A stretch of DNA of 13,068 nt, from NCBI GenBank assembly GCA_002424645.1, contig DIKU01000075.1, positions 1-13,068 on the forward strand. The letters run 5' to 3'. The stretch comes from Pelobacter sp. UBA5610. GTDB taxonomy: Bacteria; Desulfobacterota; Desulfuromonadia; Desulfuromonadales; Syntrophotaleaceae. Below, in pieces: positions 5,954-12,348 of this stretch. The stretch's first letter is position 1; the number at the start of each line of letters is the position of its first letter. Both the position numbers and the translations under genes were made by a program. The notes beneath the pieces were generated by a model that saw only the letters and a program-made list of their open reading frames with translations, ran no database searches and had not been told where the DNA came from.

Positions 5954-8617
5954 ATGGATTCCAGTTCTGGTGCTAGGTTTGTGCGGGCTGATTTGCACAT
6001 TCACTCGTTTGGAGATGATGGGTCATATGATGTCACTGACTCCAGCATGACTCCTGAAAGTATAGTCAATACTGCTATCGACAAGGGTCTAAAAATAATT
6101 TCGATTACAGACCACAACGAAATCGGGAACGTAAGGCGAGCAATAGAATATGCAAATGGAAGGGATATCCTTGTCATTCCCGGCATCGAAATCAGTACGA
6201 CTCAAGGCCATCTTCTGCTCTATTTTGAAGAATTCAGTAATTTAAAAAAATTCTTCGGCAAGCTGAATGTCACCCCGGATAAGGAAAGATGCACTCAGGG
6301 GATTGTGGATTGCCTATGCCTTGCAGAGCAATATGACGGGATAGGGATTCTGGCACATATTGAGCTTTCTTCAGGATTCGAACAGACAATTAACCGGTTC
6401 GGCCCAGCAATGGAAGACGTGCTTACCCACCGGAACCTATACGGGTTGGAGATAAGCAACAAAGCCAATTCCGATTTATACACCGAGAAAGATGACAGTG
6501 ACGACAGGAAAAAGCTCCTTGCTTTGAGGAAGGAACGACTGGCCTTCCCGCCTGATTACGATTTCCCCAAATTGATGTCTTCAGATTCCCATACTTTAGA
6601 CAAACTCGGGCTTAACGCGGCAGGCAATAATAAACTCACCAGAATCAAAGTTGATGCACTCAATTTCCAAGCCTTCAAGATTGCTCTTATCAGCCACAAC
6701 TCCAGGCTGAGACTCGAAGACTTCATCCCAGAAAAGATAAACCGTTTTGTCAAGTTAACCATAGAGGGCGGTTTGCTGGACAAACAGGTCGTTAACTTCA
6801 GTAATAACCTGACATGCATCATCGGCGGAAGGGGGGCGGGGAAATCTACTCTGCTCGAAGCAGTCAGGGAGACTTCCGGAAATTCATCCAATTCCAAAGT
6901 CGTTGATAGCGAAGTGTGGCCGGAGAAAATAACCCTTGTTTACGAAGATGACGCCGGGCAAACCTTCACACTCTCAAAAGAAAAGAACTCCTATGTTACC
7001 AATGTCGATGACCCTGGTAATGGGATAACAAGAATCGATATCGAGAGTTACGGCCAGGGAGAGACGGCTGAAACAATTCAGCATGGTGACGAAAAACCCA
7101 AGATTTTGCTGTCGTTCCTCGATAACTTTATAGATGTTCACGCACTTCAGTCTGAAGAGGAAGAAGTACGTAGCCAGCTGATAGAGAATCAGAGTCAAAT
7201 GCAAAAATTGAGAGTTGATGTTGCTGGGATACCCGAGACAGAAAAGCAGAAGACAAACCTGGAAGGGAAGCTCGAACAGTTAAAAAAAGACAAGGTTGGT
7301 GACCTGGTTAAATATCAGACTGCTTTGTTGAAGGAAAGAGACATCCGGAAGGGAATAGTCGGTGAACTGCAACAGCTGATAAAAAGTTACCGAGACATTT
7401 TGTCTGATAAGAGTGTGTTTGAGTCGTTCGATGATTTAACTGACGATGAAATAATGGTAGGGAAAGACAATTTTCAACGGGTTAAAGAAATTGTGACGGA
7501 ATTCTCAAAGATTGTTCAGGAGAAGGCCACCGATCTTAATACATCCCTTAATGAGAAGGTTGAGGAGCTTAACCAGCAGCTTACAGATTGGTCCGATAAG
7601 GAAAAAAACATCCAGGCGAAAATTGACGAAAAAAAAGTGGAACTAGAGGAAAACGGCATTCCTTTTGATTTGGGGAAGATAAACCAGATTACGAAAGATG
7701 TTCTCTATTATAAGGATAAACTAAAGAAGCTCAAGATAAAGAAAGGCGAGCTAGAGGATTGCATTAAAGCACGGATATCTCTCCTAAGACGCAGGATGGA
7801 GTTAAAAAATAAGATTTATTACACTCGCTGCGGATTTGCTTCTATCGTCAATGAAAATCTGAAGAATGCCGTAGATGGTTTCTTTGTGAACGTCAAGTAT
7901 GAGCAGGGAAAATACTCTGAAGAATTCGAGAACGCCGCTAAGTCAGCCATGGACTGGCGTACATCACAGGTGCCAAAAGCAAGATATCTTTCCAGAAACA
8001 TCTCTCCGGTTGATTTCGCAGCTGGGATAAAACGAAAAAATCTCGATGCACTCAAGAGCATACAAGATGGCGAAGGCAACAGTGTGTTCCCGGACGCCGA
8101 AATTAGCAGAATGATTGCAAAACTTTCGGAAAGCTTCAATTACGAGGACTTCGAAACAATTCCGTTCGATGATTTGCCTAAAATAACAGTTACAAAAGCC
8201 GTTGATACTGGTTCCGGAAAAATCGTTCATGTTAGCCGGTCCCTGTCGCAATTATCCTTGGGACAGCAACAATCTATATTGCTTGCCATATTGCTGCAAT
8301 CAAAGAGCAAGGTTCCGCTCATCATCGACCAACCCGAAGATAATTTGGATAGTGAGTTTATTTATAAGACGATTGTAGCCAATTTGCGGCGGATAAAGGA
8401 GAACCGGCAAGTAATCGTGGTGACACATAACCCCAATATTGCTGTCTTGGGGGACGCGGAGCTAATCATTCCGTTGAAAAGTTCAAGCTTGAAATCAATC
8501 GTTAGGGAAAGAGGTTCAATCGATAGACCTGAGACACGAGCACTTTGTTGCGACATTTTAGAAGGTGGAGAAACAGCCTTCATCAGAAGGAAGGAAATAT
8601 ACGGGATTGGGTATTAA
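5954..8617 (+). CDS. PHP phosphoesterase / SMC-like ATPase (TrlF / Ppl-like)
   Basis: An 887-residue fusion of a metal-dependent PHP phosphoesterase and a Rad50/SMC-type ATPase. PHP metal ligands are visible: H15-I-H17, T52-D53-H54-N55, E79, H86, H135 and D211-S-H213, so the site looks intact. The ATPase has Walker A GGRGAGKST (291-299), a long charged coiled-coil-like stretch (about 390-630), an ABC signature LSLGQQQ (767-773), Walker B and D-loop LIIDQPEDNLD (789-799) and a switch histidine in VVTHN (H825). Known proteins with this layout are annotated as TrlF-family ATPases, and I recall a similar polymerase/histidinol-phosphatase-like protein reported as a single-gene anti-phage system (Ppl). 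Defence by nucleic-acid or nucleotide cleavage is inferred. It lies 65 nt after the DUF3427 helicase with its own strong ribosome site. Its AT content is clearly higher than that of the preceding gene, hinting at separate acquisition. No clear terminator was seen after it. Confidence 0.9.
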   Translation: MDSSSGARFVRADLHIHSFGDDGSYDVTDSSMTPESIVNTAIDKGLKIISITDHNEIGNVRRAIEYANGRDILVIPGIEISTTQGHLLLYFEEFSNLKKFFGKLNVTPDKERCTQGIVDCLCLAEQYDGIGILAHIELSSGFEQTINRFGPAMEDVLTHRNLYGLEISNKANSDLYTEKDDSDDRKKLLALRKERLAFPPDYDFPKLMSSDSHTLDKLGLNAAGNNKLTRIKVDALNFQAFKIALISHNSRLRLEDFIPEKINRFVKLTIEGGLLDKQVVNFSNNLTCIIGGRGAGKSTLLEAVRETSGNSSNSKVVDSEVWPEKITLVYEDDAGQTFTLSKEKNSYVTNVDDPGNGITRIDIESYGQGETAETIQHGDEKPKILLSFLDNFIDVHALQSEEEEVRSQLIENQSQMQKLRVDVAGIPETEKQKTNLEGKLEQLKKDKVGDLVKYQTALLKERDIRKGIVGELQQLIKSYRDILSDKSVFESFDDLTDDEIMVGKDNFQRVKEIVTEFSKIVQEKATDLNTSLNEKVEELNQQLTDWSDKEKNIQAKIDEKKVELEENGIPFDLGKINQITKDVLYYKDKLKKLKIKKGELEDCIKARISLLRRRMELKNKIYYTRCGFASIVNENLKNAVDGFFVNVKYEQGKYSEEFENAAKSAMDWRTSQVPKARYLSRNISPVDFAAGIKRKNLDALKSIQDGEGNSVFPDAEISRMIAKLSESFNYEDFETIPFDDLPKITVTKAVDTGSGKIVHVSRSLSQLSLGQQQSILLAILLQSKSKVPLIIDQPEDNLDSEFIYKTIVANLRRIKENRQVIVVTHNPNIAVLGDAELIIPLKSSSLKSIVRERGSIDRPETRALCCDILEGGETAFIRRKEIYGIGY

Positions 8618-8770
8618 ATGTTTACTGTTGGGCCCTTATCAATGTGCGAAATACACAGGGAGTCAGGAGGGGCAAGCTTCCAAGGTTTCATATTCAAGCC
8701 CCCGGTTAAATCTCTGCTAAATTATTAGAAGTTAGTGCCTGTAAAACCAAAAGGGAAACGGAGGTACGCT

Positions 8771-8995
8771 ATGAACGGCAGAGAGAGTGGCGATATGAAA
8801 GCCATGATGAAAGGTTGCTTGCAACGATGCAAATGGTGTCCCCTGATGCCGATCCTGATCGGAGTCATCGCATTTTTGCTGGGCTATTTTCTGGATGCTG
8901 AAACGATCCGCATCCTATGGCTTATATTATCCGGAGCTATGGTCGTCATGGGACTATTATGCCTGTTCCTCATATGGGCCATGGGTTCGCAATGA
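8771..8995 (+). CDS. Small two-helix membrane protein with CX3CX2C cluster, unknown function
   Basis: A 74-residue protein I do not recognise. The first about 24 residues are polar and basic with three cysteines spaced C16-x3-C20-x2-C23. Two hydrophobic segments follow (about 25-44 and 49-71), so it should be an inner-membrane hairpin. The start is ATG 8771 with GGAGG 6 nt upstream; an upstream in-frame GTG at 8735 lacks such a site. The preceding 153-nt gap after the PHP-ATPase gene contains no further gene or clear signal. The cysteine spacing is the one used by radical-SAM enzymes to bind an iron-sulfur cluster, but the protein is far too short to be one. Metal binding or redox sensing is possible and unproven. 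The ribosome site and membrane pattern make it likely to be a real gene. Confidence 0.6.
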   Translation: MNGRESGDMKAMMKGCLQRCKWCPLMPILIGVIAFLLGYFLDAETIRILWLILSGAMVVMGLLCLFLIWAMGSQ

Positions 8996-9010
8996 ATGCT
9001 TGAACAGGTA

Positions 9011-9063
9011 TCAGGTCTGCACCTCTGACAAAATTCCGGCGCGGTTTTTGGTCAGGTCTTGCA
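9011..9063. repeat. Imperfect direct repeat TCAGGTCT(T)GCA, possible REP-like remnant
   Basis: TCAGGTCTGCA (9011-9021) and TCAGGTCTTGCA (9052-9063) occur 41 nt apart in the gap (8996-9150) before the EF-hand gene. The second sits in the string GGTCAGGTCTTGCAAT, which resembles one arm of the extragenic palindromes associated with REP/RAYT elements in some delta-proteobacteria, from recollection. No full palindrome is present, so this would be a decayed copy. The rest of the gap shows no gene I can support. Confidence 0.3.
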
Positions 9064-9150
9064 ATGCCATATACTACCCTGTTTCGTACCGACGATCATG
9101 TTGTGAGTACACGCACCAAGGGGTGCTTTGTTTATGTCACCGGAGCCTGA

Positions 9151-10161
9151 ATGAACGACTTTTTCGATCTATTCAATACGCTCGACCGTGATCACGACGG
9201 CAAACTTACCCGGGAGGAACTGTTCCGCGCCGCCATGGAACTCGGCTGGCAGGGACCCCAGGCTCACCTCTATGCTCTGCTGGACTACCTGACCCTCTGC
9301 GCTCCCTTGAATCGGGAAGCATTCGTTGCCTGCCTGGAAGAAGCGAACAACGATCCACAAGGGGTTTACGGCCGGGTGCTGCGCCGTGGCCCATTGGGGG
9401 CAAAGACATTATACAGGGGCGAAACCCTCCGGCATGAGAACGGCGAAGCGCCCGGCGATGGGGTGCTCCGGGATGGTCGTGGTATAGAGAAAGCAGATGA
9501 GCTGCTGCGGGAGATCGTCAGCAGCGAGCGGGCCGGTGATTATGCGGGGGCTCTGCAACGCTCGGCCTTGGCAAGTCATACCGTTTCCGTCGGTGATTCG
9601 GCCCTGCTGCTTATCGACCCCCAGCGTTCCTTCACCGCCGGGGAATGGCTGTGGCGGCTCGGTCCGGTCGGCGACATGGAGGCGATGCCGATCCGGCTGG
9701 CCTTCGATAACTGCGCCCGGCTGTTGGAAACGGTCTACGGACGGGTCGAGACGATGTTTAGCCGTTGCCCGTTCGGTCCGGAGAGTTACGGATGGGACGG
9801 GGCGCTGGAGGCCATCCTGGATAAAGACCAGCCCTATTTCCTCAAACCGAGCAACAACCTCTTCATGCCCGAAACCAACGGCTACGGCGAGTGGCTCGAA
9901 GCCCTGGTCGAAAACGGCATCCACACCCTGGTAATGGGCGGCTGCACCCTGAACAGCTGCCTGCGCGTTTCCGCCGTGGCAACCCGCAACACCATCCCCC
10001 GCGAAAAGCTGGACGTGGTGGTGGACCTTAGCCTGTGTGGCGCAAGGACCAGCAACTATCTGAACGCGGAGCAGTTCGGCGGGATCTCGCCGGTCGAGGC
10101 CGCCATGCGGGAGATGGCGGAGGGTGGGGTAATCGTCGCCGGGAGGGTGGTCTGGCATTAG
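9151..10161 (+). CDS. EF-hand / isochorismatase-like cysteine hydrolase fusion
   Basis: A 336-residue protein with an N-terminal calcium-binding EF-hand and a C-terminal isochorismatase-like hydrolase. The EF loop spans D12 to E23 (DRDHDGKLTREE) with canonical ligands D12, D14, D16, T20 and E23 and G17; a second, degenerate helix pair may follow to about residue 70. The hydrolase domain begins near residue 148. Its expected catalytic triad is D156 (LLLIDPQ), K232 (FLKPSNN) and C270 (GCTLNSCLRVSA). In nicotinamidase-type enzymes the motif reads G-x-x-T-D-x-C; here Thr-Asp is Leu-Asn, so the substrate probably differs. No signal peptide or membrane segment is seen, so it is predicted cytoplasmic. 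The start is ATG 9151 with GGAG 5 nt upstream. The substrate is unknown: amidase, isochorismatase or another cysteine hydrolase are all possible. Calcium control is an inference from the EF-hand. Confidence 0.8.
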   Translation: MNDFFDLFNTLDRDHDGKLTREELFRAAMELGWQGPQAHLYALLDYLTLCAPLNREAFVACLEEANNDPQGVYGRVLRRGPLGAKTLYRGETLRHENGEAPGDGVLRDGRGIEKADELLREIVSSERAGDYAGALQRSALASHTVSVGDSALLLIDPQRSFTAGEWLWRLGPVGDMEAMPIRLAFDNCARLLETVYGRVETMFSRCPFGPESYGWDGALEAILDKDQPYFLKPSNNLFMPETNGYGEWLEALVENGIHTLVMGGCTLNSCLRVSAVATRNTIPREKLDVVVDLSLCGARTSNYLNAEQFGGISPVEAAMREMAEGGVIVAGRVVWH

Positions 10162-10218
10162 AAGGCTGGTGGCCTTACCATGAACCGACTGCAAAATCGC
10201 CTTCCCGAGGAAGAAAAA

Positions 10219-10267
10219 GGGGTCGCGTCTACACATTTCATTTTATGGAAAATGTAGCCGCGACCCC
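10219..10267. repeat. REP-like imperfect palindrome with 9-bp GGGGTCGCG/CGCGACCCC arms
   Basis: Outer arms GGGGTCGCG (10219-10227) and CGCGACCCC (10259-10267) pair perfectly. CTACA/TGTAG continue the stem after one mismatch, and CATTTT/AAAATG allow an inner hairpin. The design, a GC-rich foot with an AT-rich top, resembles extragenic palindromes mobilised by REP-associated tyrosine transposases. No transposase gene is present here. It starts 57 nt after the EF-hand/hydrolase stop and could also act as a transcription stop or RNA stabiliser. Confidence 0.65.
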
Positions 10268-10275
10268 ACCCGTGC

Positions 10276-10300
10276 CTTTACTTCCTTTACTTCTTTTACT
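10276..10300 (+). repeat. Three short tandem units of TTTACTTCY
   Basis: Directly after the palindrome the sequence reads TTTACTTCC, TTTACTTCT, then TTTACTC, i.e. two 9-nt units and a truncated third. A pyrimidine-rich run following a GC-rich hairpin could serve as the tail of a terminator or be part of the REP-like unit. It is flanked by CCCGTG and CACCGGG, an inexact inverted pair. Confidence 0.45.
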
Positions 10301-10328
10301 CACCGGGTAGATTTTTAATATTCATATT

Positions 10329-10334
10329 TATAAT
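10329..10334 (+). promoter_or_regulatory. Candidate -10 box TATAAT upstream of the lipoprotein gene
   Basis: A perfect TATAAT lies 24 nt before the ATG at 10359 in an AT-rich stretch. No recognisable TTGACA-like -35 was found at 16-18 nt spacing, and the leader would be very short, with the start point close to the ribosome site GGGAGG (10347-10352). It is offered as a weak candidate only. Confidence 0.3.
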
Positions 10335-10358
10335 TCAAACTTTGAAGGGAGGCAATGT

Positions 10359-11207
10359 ATGCGGGGAATGTCTACCGTGGTTTGCGCGATCGTAGGGGCC
10401 TTATTCGTTTTTTCGGTGACAGGGTGTCTTCGGTTTACCGACAAAACGCAGAGCCGATACGCAAGCAGTGTCGTCGATTATCTCTATCCCAAACAAGATG
10501 TGGCAGAGGTGCCGACGATCCCCCATCTGTCTTTGCCGTTGCGGGTCGGCGTAGCTTTCGTGCCGGAATCTTCCCGCATGTCAAGTGTTGAGCGCCTGAC
10601 GGAAAAGGACAAGATGGATCTTATGCAGCGCATCTCCGGGGAATTTCGGAGCTTGCCGTTTGTCAAGGACATCGAACTGATCCCTTCGGCGTATCTTACG
10701 CCCCAGGGTAGTTTTACCAATCTGGATCAGATCCGGACTATGTACGGCATTGACGTCATTACGCTGCTTTCCATAGATCAGGTGCAGCATACCGACGAGG
10801 GCCTGTTGTCCCTGTCTTACTGGACTATTGTCGGCGCGTACGTGGTCAGGGGCGAAAAAAACGATACCAGCACCATGATGGATGCCGCGGTGTACGACAT
10901 TGCCAGTCGGAAGATGCTGTTTCGCGCGCCGGGAACCAGCACCATAAAGGGCTCGGCTACCCTGGTGAACCTGTCCGAGCAGTTGCGCAAGGATTCGGCG
11001 GAGGGCTTCAGTCTGGCTGCAGACAACCTGGTGGTGAATCTGCACGATCAGTTGAAGCGTTTTCAGGAAAAGGTCAAGGAAAGGCCGCAGGAGTATGTGG
11101 TCAAGCATAAAGCCGGCTACACAGGGGGCGGCAGTCTGGGGGGCGCCTATGCTCTGACGCTTCTCGGTCTGGGGGGATTGGCGTTGTGGCGCAACAAAAA
11201 GCGATGA
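10359..11207 (+). CDS. Rhombotarget-type lipoprotein with GlyGly-CTERM-like tail
   Basis: A 282-residue envelope lipoprotein. The N-terminus is a type II signal peptide: a hydrophobic stretch ending in the lipobox V20-T-G-C23, so Cys23 should be lipidated after signal peptidase II cleavage. The body has no motif I can assign. The C-terminus has the three-part form of a GlyGly-CTERM tail: a Gly-rich segment (256-262, GGGSLGG), a hydrophobic helix (about 263-277) and a basic end (RNKKR). Such tails are cut by rhombosortase, and that gene overlaps this one by 4 nt. The pair matches the known rhombotarget lipoprotein/rhombosortase arrangement. The start is ATG 10359 with GGGAGG 6 nt upstream; ATG 10368 would also keep the signal peptide. 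Function of the mature protein is unknown. The family call rests on the tail, the lipobox and the neighbour. Confidence 0.85.
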   Translation: MRGMSTVVCAIVGALFVFSVTGCLRFTDKTQSRYASSVVDYLYPKQDVAEVPTIPHLSLPLRVGVAFVPESSRMSSVERLTEKDKMDLMQRISGEFRSLPFVKDIELIPSAYLTPQGSFTNLDQIRTMYGIDVITLLSIDQVQHTDEGLLSLSYWTIVGAYVVRGEKNDTSTMMDAAVYDIASRKMLFRAPGTSTIKGSATLVNLSEQLRKDSAEGFSLAADNLVVNLHDQLKRFQEKVKERPQEYVVKHKAGYTGGGSLGGAYALTLLGLGGLALWRNKKR

Positions 11208-11803
11208 ACTTGCGGGTTCCGGTGCTGACCTGCTTCATGGTCGGCAGCGCGCTGCTTGTCTATCGGTTTCCGCACCTGGGCGCCTTGCTGGCGTATGACC
11301 GGCAGGCGATTCTGGCGGGCGAATGGTGGCGGTTGGGCACCGCTCCGCTGGTGCATTTTTCCGCCAGTCATCTTGGATGGAACAGCCTGATTCTGGGTGC
11401 AGCCGGGTGGGCGGTGGAGGCCTTGGGCTACCGGCATTTCTGGTTGGTGTGCGCGGTGGCGGCGCTTGCTCCCGGTATGGTTTATATCCTGGTTGCACCG
11501 GAGCTGGCCGTTTATGGGGGGCTGTCGGGGCTGGCCAGCGGCGCCGTTGCTTATCTGTGTCTTGGCAACTTGTTCACAAAAGGGCCAAACCGTGTGCTTT
11601 GGATGGCTATACTGTTGCTTATGGTTGGTAAGATTATGGCCGAGGTTTCCCTGGACGTCCCCCTTTTTGCCCGACCGGACGGAGTGCCGTTCCGTGCTTT
11701 GCCGCTGGTACATGCCGCGGGTTTTTTCGGGGCGGCATGTGCCATGTTGTGGACGGTGAGGTCGAGAGGTCAGGATCCGCTGGAGGTCAGGGGGTGCTCG
11801 TAG
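11204..11803 (+). CDS. rrtA: Rhombosortase, rhomboid-family intramembrane serine protease
   Basis: A 199-residue polytopic membrane protease that cuts GlyGly-CTERM tails of exported proteins. Rhomboid features are visible: H51 and H56 with N60 (VHFSASHLGWN), the catalytic serine S108 in GGLSGLASG, and catalytic histidine H170 in LVHAAGFFGA. Several hydrophobic stretches are consistent with about six membrane helices. The length is that of rhombosortases, which are shorter than many rhomboids. ATG 11204 overlaps the lipoprotein stop (ATGA), giving translational coupling. An in-frame GTG at 11186, with GGGGGGA 8 nt before it, is a real alternative start that would add six residues. The only GlyGly-CTERM-like protein visible here is the adjacent lipoprotein, so that is the likely, possibly dedicated, substrate. 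A strong hairpin follows 5 nt after the stop codon. Confidence 0.9.
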   Translation: MNLRVPVLTCFMVGSALLVYRFPHLGALLAYDRQAILAGEWWRLGTAPLVHFSASHLGWNSLILGAAGWAVEALGYRHFWLVCAVAALAPGMVYILVAPELAVYGGLSGLASGAVAYLCLGNLFTKGPNRVLWMAILLLMVGKIMAEVSLDVPLFARPDGVPFRALPLVHAAGFFGAACAMLWTVRSRGQDPLEVRGCS

Positions 11804-11808
11804 ACTAC

Positions 11809-11848
11809 AATCGGGCCAGGGTTGCGAAACGGCAAGCCTGGCCCGATT
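11809..11848 (+). terminator. Strong hairpin terminator after the rhombosortase gene
   Basis: A perfect 12-bp stem AATCGGGCCAGG (11809-11820) / CCTGGCCCGATT (11837-11848) is extended by TTGC/GCAA inside the loop. It begins 5 nt after the stop of the rhombosortase gene. The following T-run is short (TTTG), so it may be an inefficient intrinsic terminator or an mRNA 3'-end stabiliser. Confidence 0.75.
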
Positions 11849-11973
11849 TGCTCAAGGATTTTTCGCCTGCGGCGCTGGACGCATCATCCTCATTTTTCCT
11901 TTCGTAGTCATGATCTTCAATGTTTGACGGCTAAAACAGGTTGTAACCGCACGATCTGAAAGGAGTGGCAGGG

Positions 11974-12231
11974 ATGCAACCGGTTCAGGATCTGCTCCAT
12001 CGCATTCAATGGGACGAGGCTTTCGCCGACGCGGTTTTCGAGATCGGATATTACGACCGCATTGAAGACCGGATTGTTCTGGTCCCCTTTTCGGCGCTTC
12101 ACTTCCCAAAGGCTGATCGTTTTGTCTTTGAGTTCTATGACAGCAGCGGTGGTGTTCGAAGCGTGCCGTTCCATAGGGTTCGGGAGGTTTATCGGGACGG
12201 GAAGTGCATCTGGAGGCGGGTTCACAATTAA
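11974..12231 (+). CDS. Small DUF504 / UPF0248-type protein
   Basis: An 85-residue protein resembling the DUF504 (UPF0248) family, best known from archaea and annotated in databases as an RNA-repair-associated domain. Family-like features are the N-terminal DLLHRIQWDE stretch, the central strand VFEIGYYDRIEDRIVLVPF, and the C-terminal VPFHRVREVYRDGKCIWRR, where the P-F-H-R-V motif is the most recognisable part. The start is ATG 11974, with AAGGAG at 11960-11965 (8 nt spacing); an in-frame GTG at 11965 overlaps that site and is less likely. It is a single-gene unit: a terminator lies upstream and a palindrome downstream, and the next gene is convergent. The biochemical role is not established; RNA-related function is only the family label. 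No membrane segment or signal peptide is present. Confidence 0.75.
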   Translation: MQPVQDLLHRIQWDEAFADAVFEIGYYDRIEDRIVLVPFSALHFPKADRFVFEFYDSSGGVRSVPFHRVREVYRDGKCIWRRVHN

Positions 12232-12303
12232 TTAAAGTGAGCCGTCACCCTAGGTCAACCCGGCTTCCTTGCGTGTTTCCGGAGCCGGATATTGCACGGC
12301 AAG

Positions 12304-12333
12304 AGCGGCCCTCCCCGATCGGGGAGGGCCGCT
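12304..12333. terminator. Perfect palindrome, probable bidirectional terminator
   Basis: AGCGGCCCTCCCC (12304-12316) and GGGGAGGGCCGCT (12321-12333) form a perfect 13-bp stem with a 4-nt GATC centre. It lies between the convergent DUF504 and SelO genes, 72 nt after the first stop and 15 nt after the second. No T-run is seen on either strand, so termination is inferred from position and stem strength. Confidence 0.65.
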
Positions 12334-12348
12334 TGCGGTCAAGCCGCA

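Noticed and set aside
8816..8841. Radical-SAM CX3CX2C motif in the small membrane protein
   Set aside because: The protein has 74 residues with two membrane helices, so it cannot form the radical-SAM barrel.
9048..9064. Sigma-54-like promoter (TGG...TTGC) before the EF-hand gene
   Set aside because: The GG to GC spacing is one base too short, and the string is better explained as a REP-like arm.
9064..9150. 28-codon frame ending directly before the EF-hand gene
   Set aside because: The ATG has no ribosome site and overlaps the REP-like remnant; the peptide has no recognisable feature.
9409..10236. 275-residue open frame on the - strand opposite the EF-hand hydrolase
   Set aside because: It lies over a gene with clear catalytic motifs, has no recognisable domain, and reads as a shadow of GC-rich third positions.
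10276..10300. Short repeats considered as a CRISPR-like array
   Set aside because: Units are 9 nt and adjacent, with no spacers and no cas genes in the window.
10581..11108. 175-residue - strand frame opposite the lipoprotein
   Set aside because: No motif or ribosome site; the + strand frame has a signal peptide, C-terminal tail and partner gene.
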